Origin: Plasmodiophora brassicae
Lineage: Eukaryota > Endomyxa: Phytomyxea > Phytomyxea > Plasmodiophorida
Length of the DNA stretch: 64,000 bases
Reading direction: 5' to 3'
Assembly (NCBI GenBank): GCA_036867785.1
Contig: CP145421.1
Location: forward strand, 558,001 to 622,000
Made by a program: the position numbers and the translations under genes. Under the pieces are notes generated by a model. The model worked only from the letters and a program-made list of their open reading frames with translations, was not told the DNA's origin and made no database searches. Positions 11,201 to 20,200 of the stretch are shown in pieces (position 1 is the first letter of the stretch; each line of letters begins with the position of its first letter).

Positions 11201-14200
11201 CTAGTTCGATGGGCAGTTCGTCGACGTAGCCAAACGCAGAAAGGTACTCAACGTCAATGTTGGCCTCCTTCGAGCGAGAATCCAGCAGCTTGAACAGGAC
11301 GTAGCGCCCAGCACGAATCAAGTCGCACTGTACATACGATTCAACGTTGTTGCTCAAGTCAATGAATGCAACAGGTTCCGTTGCAAGCGGCTCGTCAAAT
11401 ATCGAGGAGGCGTTCTCGCTTGAAGCAGCAGCTCGCTTGCGGGCAATATAGTCAGAGTATTCTCGGATCGTCCAATCCTTGAAGCGGTCAGTGGCCGACA
11501 CTTCCGTCGGGTCATCCAAAACGAAGACAAGCGCTGCGCGTAATGGGGCAGTGAAACTCTCGGGATCCGGATTTCGGGCGAACACGCCCGTGACGTATAT
11601 GTGGTGACCAGATGGATCGGGTTCGGCAAGAATATTCACGTTGACGCGTTGAGTCGTGCAGTACGCCTCATCATTATCGACGAGAACGTTGGATGCTTTG
11701 AACTGTTCGCTATGTTGCCCGCCATCGGACGAAACCAGTTGCAAATCGAGGCGGGGCGCCTTGAAAGTGGCTGCAGACGGCTTCACAGCAGCAAACCCAA
11801 CAAAGAACCCACTGGGAGGACCCAGAAGAAAAGCGGACTGAGGATATGGGGGATACGTCACGTCCGTTGCACCAATCGCAACAATCGGGGTAGGTGGGAC
11901 CCGCTTTGGTGCCTCGCAGGTTACAGCATAGTTCGACTTGTCGCCGCAGACAACATACTGGAAATTGGCGTGAGGAGATGATGATACGTCAACCTTCCGG
12001 GGAACCTTGCTTTCCTGCCCCAGAAGTGAACCCCACATCCACAATTCGCCCTTCTCGGTAACGGCACATGTGTGCGTCTGACCGCCGTCGATCCAGACAA
12101 TGCGTTCCTTGGCAATATCACCTCCGAGGAGTTTCGGAGTGCTTTCTTGGTTTGTCGTTCCCGTCCCAAGAACCCCGCTTGGATTTCCGCCCCACAAGTA
12201 AGCCTCTCCGTCTTTGGTAAGCGCCATCGAATGATCCCATCCAGCCGAAATACGGACGACGACTTTGTCCTTCAGCGCAGTAACGAGCTTGGGCGAAAGA
12301 ATGTTCTGGTTCGTGCCATGCCCAGTTGCCGGACGAGTCGCTTCGTAGCCGTTGCCCCATGAATACAGCTGACCGCTAGATGTAAGAGCCATTGAATGGT
12401 CCCAGCCACCACGAACTTCCACGAAAGCCGGACAGGCGTTCTGCACCTTCTCGGGCATGAGTTTCTTCTTGGCAGTGGAATTTAGACCAAGCTGGCCACG
12501 TAGATTGCGACCCCATGCGTAGAGATCACCCGAAGCTGTCAGAGCGAGGCAGTGGAATGCACCGACACCGATCCGGACAATCTCGACCATCTCCAAGGCC
12601 CCTTTAACCATGATGGGGGTCTTCTGGTCAGTGATTGTCCCGTTGCCCATCTGGCCCTCGTTCCCTTTGCCGAAGACCCAGACACGGTGCTCGGAATCGA
12701 GAATAGCAGAGAATGAGTTCCCTGCACATATCTGGACGCATTTGGTGTTCTCAAGAGCGGAAATAAGCTTCGGGCGCGTTACAGCGGTTGTGTCGCCATG
12801 ACCCAGGCGACCTTCTCCGTTGTTGCCCCAACTGTACACATGCCCGCCCTCGGTGAGAGCAAGTACATGCTGGTTGAAACAGGACAGTGACGCGACTTTG
12901 TGACCATCGAAACCTTCGATCAACTTAGGAATCTGGACAGCGCTGTTGTTGCCATGTCCGAGGCGACCAGAGCCGCCGTGTCCACAAGAATAAACCAACC
13001 CTGGTTCTAGAGCCGTCTGAGCAGATGAAGGCGCAACGATAGTTGTCAGAACGTCGCTGCTCGTAGTGGATGTGAGAACGGTGCTACCGCTGCTCAAGGC
13101 GCCAGCAAGCGTTGCATTAGGTGGAGACAGGAGCGTAGCGGGACCCGAAGCATCGTTCCGACGCTTTTGAAGAGAAGGCAATACGACGACATCGTCGTCC
13201 GCAGTGCTTGTACTTGTGGTTGCAGCGCCATCAATCGTTGACGCCGATTCTGAAATATCACCTCCAGCTGATGCGATGGGCGAACGAAGTTCGTGGATCT
13301 CTTCGGTAAGGTCGCCGTATAGTTCAAATCCGCTCAAAGACAGGTAGTTGTGCCCGTTTGAATTCTTGCCGGTCATAAGTACTCGGAAGTAACGGAAGTA
13401 GTGCGGCTGAGCAGGAATCTCCCAGGTTGCGGCTTGCCCTTTGCGACTTAGAGTGGTATCGTCAACGTGGTCACGAAGAACAACCCAGTCGGAGCCGTCC
13501 ACGCTGCCCTGGAACTTCCAGTGCCGAAGAGCTTCGGTGTCCCAGGAAGAATAATGACGCAGCGTGTAGCGGGTAGGCCGTACAAGGTAGCGTTTGAAGT
13601 CAATGCAGAACCACCCGTTGTGCATGTCATTGCACAGGCAACGAACAGCTTCTCGTCCAACAACAGCAGAAACTGGAGCCGAGTCGGCTTTGACGCGGGC
13701 AACTGTAACTTCCACAATCCCAAGCGTCATTGGATTTTGGAACGGAGCCGTACCGTTTCGGCAACCCAAGAAGTAGATGATGCCGTTCTCATCCATATCT
13801 GAGATGTAGGTAAAGTGCCGCAGCTTGACTCGTTTGACGGGACGCTCCACAAGTCCAATTGTTAACAGGTGAGATGCGATCTGACCGTAAAACGCGACAA
13901 CCCCATGCCCTGTGTTGACGGTGACTGACGCAGAGTTGCCGTCCGCAGCATCAATCGGGCTGTTATCGCCATGTGATCGACCGAATTTGTAGACGACATC
14001 GTGATTGGTTGTTATGACTAGAGACGAAATTGCATATGCGTCCGGACTCCCAGCCGTTGGAGACTCGGAAGGAGCTGGAGAGCACATCACTTCCATCCGA
14101 ACAATATACTCATCAGACTTGAACGAGACGATCGTAGAAGTGCCAACGTCGCTAGTAGACCCAACATGGCGAGGGGCATTTTCAGTCGCACCCGAGTTGT

Positions 14201-17200
14201 CGCCAGATCGGTAGGTGACGCGCAAGCCAGTTATAAACAGGCTGTCGCTCCAAATGCACAATTCCTCAATGCGCGACTCGTCGGGAGCCGAGAGTTGCTC
14301 AACGAACGTCGAATCGTCAAACGAGATCACTGGAATACGCGCGTTGACCTCAGATGGGCCCACCGACTTCGAGTAGACTACATCGCCGGAGAAGCGAAGC
14401 AGACTTCCCGTTTCATCAGCACATTCCGGATCATGCAACTCCCGTCGGCGCTTCTCAAGTGCAAGCGCGCGCGCTTCGAGGTTGCTGGTCATGTTGACGA
14501 GACCATCCGCCAGGGGTTCCGTAGTTGCAAGGGCCCGCTGACCAATCAGGTTCCCGAATCCAGCATCGATGAAAAGCGCAACGAAATCAGGATTCTCAAA
14601 CAGTCCCAAAAGAACCTTGAGCGCTTGCCGATGCATCTGCATGAGGATCTGGCGAGCAGTGGGTAGACGAGCGACGTTCTTTGAAATCGGAGTCGATAGG
14701 AACGTGCCCAGCAGCCTCAGAAGCTCGGAAGGGTTCTTTATATGGGAGAGTGACAGTTCGACGTTCGATCGAGCAGAAAGCTGAGCAGCCTCGCTCACAG
14801 TAACATCATCCCCGTTGTCAAGGTTGACAACGACGACAATGCCCCGGTTCGGTTCACGAACGATGCGAGTGACGGTGCCTTCCAACGACTGGCCATCAGT
14901 TGAATCCACTGCGACCCGCGCGCCCTGCCGGATGGATTCGATATTGCCACCGAGTACAGATAGAGCTGAAACGACACGACGAACGGCGGCGCAGAACTCT
15001 CCAGGAACAGCTGGCGCGCTCCAGTCGAGATCTTTCGAATGTTGCAAGCGGAGAACGCGACACAACGAATCGAACTCCGATGGGATTCTGACGAGATGCT
15101 GCAACCCGGACCAGAGAACATCGTTGAAGAGAACTTTCCAGAGGGTAGACCGCATCAAGACGCGTGACAATGACACATATTCGCTTCCGAGAGCATCGCT
15201 CTCGATGCTCCAGGGAACAAATCGACTCTGCTGGACAGTGGGCTTATCGCCAACAAGAGGAAAGTAGCCATCAGGGGGATTGTGGGTCCATTTACTCGGG
15301 TCGAACACGAAACGAATGCTTTCTCCGGCCGACATTGAAATGGCAGGATACACAGACGCACCGCCCGAGCAGCGCTTTGACGAATCGCCCGAGGCGTTTC
15401 CCCGAATGTTGGAGAAGGCGAGACCAAGGTCCTGGCCAGACAGGGTGTACCGAATTTCCCCCGAACCATCTAGGTCGAGAAGAACGCCAACAACATCGCC
15501 CACTTTCCATGGCGCCTGACTTGCTCCGTATGCTGCCGAACCGTCGTGCCACTTTTTACCACGTAGCCCGTCGTAGGCCCAGGAGACTTTATCGTCACCA
15601 ACACCGTCTCCGGCACCAGCAGGGCTGAATTCCGCAAGGCAGAACCCGATCTGCTGAAGGCCAGCGGACTCAAGGACAGCTTCGAAGTACCACTTACCAG
15701 AGGAGACGGAGACATCGGCAACCGCAGTGGCAAAGCCCGTTGTAGATTTGAGATGATGCCAACCAGAAATTTCAATCGTACCACGTCTGACCTCGAATGA
15801 AAGAGAAGCAGGCCCAGAACGCGCACTGCACCGTTGCTTATACTGACGAAGAGACGCATCGATCGCTGCTTTTCGAGACTTGGACTCAACGTCATCGATA
15901 GCTGCGGAACGCGCTGAGGAGGGATCACACCGAGGAGGCAACTGGAAGCTAGCGTCAGCGGCGCGCTCAAGAAATTCAGCAATCAGCTCGTATTTGCGAG
16001 ACGCTCCTGGAGCAGCACGCGAGGAGCTAGCAACATTAGCAGTACAGCCATCGTCGATGACCATGGCTGATGAGCCGGGAGAATTGTCGATGGTGGGGGA
16101 CGCTGTAGGTGACGGCAGTTGGAAGGCCGACGAAATCAGTCTGTCATCGCTAGGAGAGATTCCTGGGAGAATATACCGGCAGATTCGAACTGCAAGTAGG
16201 CGACCAAGAGGCGATCCATGCGCCGCTGCATCGAGAATCATACGTATCCATGAACGCGACGTAAGGATCTTCTGGACAGCTGGGAAGGGGCAGCATCGAA
16301 GAAGCATCCAAAGATACTGGTTGAGATACGCGTCTAGCTCGCCGACAGCGGGCGCTTCCTGACGGGTAATAGGACGTCCTCGAAGACCGACGTCATCGAA
16401 ATCGTTCTTGAACCAGAATACAGATGCGTCTCCGAGATGTGCTTCGCGAATGCGAACGTGCCATGATGTGTGGTCGATATCAGCAATCCGTGGATCTTCT
16501 TCAGGGACAGGAGTTTGCATGAAGGCGACCCTTGATTGATAGCCGGTCATGGAGACTGCAGCGAAGACAGGGCCAGTAAGGTTGTCGAAAGCGATACCCT
16601 GCGAGACGCCATTCTTGAAGAACTCAATGGTCCCCGCATCGAAATCCAATTGGACCCCAACAGTGTCCGCAGCTGTGTACGTGGCGCCATAGGGCCGGTT
16701 CGTGCTGGAATTGTAATTCTTGTGACCTAGGCCGCCGATGTAGCCCCAGCCACCCTGCGATCCGATCCATGTGCTCGTGTTATTGATCATGAACCGATGG
16801 GGAACAACGCCAATAATAAATTTCCACGAATTACTACCATGTCCATCCCGGTCGATTCGGAACTCGAGAAGATGTCGACCAAACGAATAGGCTTGGACAC
16901 CTTTGACGGTATGCCATGATTCAGTCGTATTGGTGTGCGTAATGACAGTTGGTCGAGTCGGATCGTCGCCGCCGAATTCAATTTCTCGCGTATCCCGTAT
17001 ATCCCAGTAATCATGTGTGCTTCCAGAAGGGGCACGATGCATTGCGTCATGCCCCGACCCACGCCCCTGCGAAGTGGCGCTCGTCGACGACGATATGAGC
17101 TCAGCGTCGCCATCAAGGATACCGTAAAACTCGATTCCCGATAAAGCGAGATACCAGTGGTCGTTTGAGTTTTGCCCGGTCATGAAGATTCGGAAATGGG

Positions 17201-20200
17201 AATACGATTCAGTGCAGTTGGAAACATCCCAAGTGTGAGTAGCTCCACGTTTCTCCAGGGACCGATCGTTCTGATGAGCTCGAAGAACGACCCATGTCGA
17301 TCCGTCATTGGATCCCTCGAGGTTCCAAGAACGAAGAGCCTCAGTGTCCCACGAGGAATAGTGACGGAGAGTGTACCGAGTGGGAATAAGAGAGTGCTCA
17401 AGAAGATCGACTGCGAACCATTGGTTCGGAGAAGGCTGTGTCACACATCGGACAGCAGTTCGACCGACAACAGAAGAGATCGGGTTCGAGTCACTCTGAA
17501 CAGACGACGAGGTAACCTTTACAACGCCGAGGTCGTGTGGGTTACGCCAAGGTTCCGTGCCGCCAGAGGTGCCCAAGTAGTAGAGAACACCTTTCGTATC
17601 GAAGTCGGCCTCATAAACGAACTCGAGGCCTTTCTGCTCGACGTCCTCGCTGACGAGTTCCTCGTCCTGTCGTGCCAGCTCCTCGTTCTCCTCGAAGCTC
17701 AAAGCGCATAGGTTACATGATTCGGAAGCGTTCTCGTTGAAGAACGTACATCGTCGGCACTGCCATGAGACACGAGCCACATTGGGTTGGGCACCGCGGC
17801 CATCCTGGTCGATTTCCATGTCAGCGGCGTCGGCAAGCACAGATCGCAACTGCATAGCCGATGATGATTCCTGATGTTGGCGCATCCGCCAGAGCAATGA
17901 AATATGCTCAAAAGATGTTCGCAATATGACGTCGAGGCAATCAATCGATGGAGCGGGATTACTGGACGCTGCATACGCAAGCATTCGGAACAAGGACCAC
18001 GCCCCGAAACGGATGTTCCAAGGGCAGCGCCTCAAGTGAGCTTGGCGAACGCAATTTGAACGGGCAACGTCATCGAGAAGGAGGGCCTTGTTCGACCCAG
18101 TGAATGCAAAGATGGGCGCCAGCCACTCCACAAGGCCGATTCGATGCAAGATCATCAAATCGTGAGGAGCGAAATCGATGTTGCAAACGTCGAGAAGGTG
18201 AAGGCGAGAAACGTCATCGAGTTCATCCCGCGTCATAAGCGATGATACAATGTCGAAATATGTCTCGTGCAACTGCTCGGTGAGAACTGGGCCGACGGTA
18301 GGGACATCCGCAGTAAGATGCCTTTTCGTGACTTTTGCTACCTTGGTGCCGACATCAGAAGAACGACGAAACGCGGCATTGAGATGGAAAAGCAATTCTG
18401 GCAGAAGGCCTGGCCGTCGGACCGACTTGACCAGTTTGAAGAACTGCCGAAGACCGAGAAGTCGCATGACGGCCCTGGTTCTCTGAGCGACCAAGCCTTC
18501 GTTAATGGCATCAAGGTCAACGTAACGAGCCAGCATGAACTTCATGACAACGCGAATCAAGACAGATTCTGGATCTTGCTTAACGGAAGCCAGGCGTGTT
18601 CGTACAAGCATGAGCTCCTTCAGACGGCGCAGCGCTTTCATTGTGTTCTTGAGAAGTTTGGTCATCACACGGGCTTGCGTCCACTTGTTCGATTTCTGCA
18701 TCAGGATTAGGGGTCCGGTCAGCTCTGTTATGGAATTGGCACGCGAGGGCAAGTTAGAGCTTGGGCCGCCAGATGCCGACTCCGAGCTCACAGCAGACTC
18801 GAAGTTCCCATTCTGCATAGCCGTTAGCATTGCCAGGTCGCCTTCCGAAGACGATGTCGTTAAAAACGCCTCAGTTCCGTTGCCATGCTTGTCGCTACCG
18901 CAGGACGGGAAGTCGTTTCCAGTTGCGCCACCGTCAGGCTCGTTGACGGCAGCGAACCCGTCGTCCGCACAGATGTGAAGCAGAAATTCGACACGCTCCC
19001 CAATGACGCTTAGCGACGCGTCAATATCCTCGCCCTGAGCCTTCAGCGAACGCAGTTCAAGCTTCATCTCCTGGGCCTTCTTCCAAAGGCGGACGATTCT
19101 ATCCGGTGGTTTGGCATCGTCATCCTGCGTGTTCACGACGGCCATTGCCAGCTCGACGCAACGCGTGTGCTTCAGAAGGACTGCGAATACACCAGCCGTC
19201 GCTTTGTTGGCGTGATCGGACACAGACCGTTGGACGATATGCCGATCGGGGATGAGCCGGTTGAGTTTGGCAAGTAGAATGCGCCCAACGTCCTCGTTTG
19301 CCACAATGCTTCGAAGGAACCGCATCTGATCGCCTGGTGACATCAAGGATTGCATAGGGCTTCCAGGAGGTTTCTCCTGAGGCCGATGCACATCACCAGG
19401 AGCCAATGCTGGATCATTAAGGTCAAGGCCAGATTCAATAAGAAAAGGCGAAAGGCACGGGAAGAGGCCGTGCGACTGTTCAACACCAGATTTGAACAGA
19501 GCAGCATTTGAACCCTGGAGCTCCCGTTCAGACCGTCCGACAGCCGGGCCCACAATAAGCGCCGCTCCCAGCCTCCCACAGATCCATGCAATATTCGCAG
19601 TGAAGTCGTCAAGCCAAGAGAGCGGTGTCACAAGAACAGTACCGAGAACGTTGAGCCGATATCCCCAGCCAGAGCCAGAAGAACCGGAGTGGAAGTAGAC
19701 AACCACAGTGTCACCGGGCACAGCGATAGGTTCAGCAGGCCAATTGCTGCCGTCAGCGGGACCAAACAGACGGTCAGTCAGAGCATCCTTCTTGTTGGGC
19801 AGCCGGAACAGCTGTACGTAATCCTCCTCAGACTGCGTACTGCATCGGGTTGTGTCGAAAGTGACGACCATCGACTGAGCATCCTTGATCGTGATTACCT
19901 CCTCCCGATCAACATTGTTTCTGTACGGGTGACGGCTCTGTACGACGCGGCGCTTGTCCACCGACATTTCGTGTTCCGGCAGACTGATTTCGCGAACGAA
20001 GCAGCACAATCGGTCACACTGCGTCAAGAACTCTGACAAGATCGGAAGAAGATACAGAGCCATTTCAGGGCCATCGGCCTGGCCGGCGAACAGGCACAAA
20101 GACGCAATTAAGGGCCGCGTCAGCTTGCAGACCAGAGATTCCCGTAAGATGTCTTCGCCGACGCGCCTAAGACCTTCAGAAGTTTGGTCGTTGGCGACAA

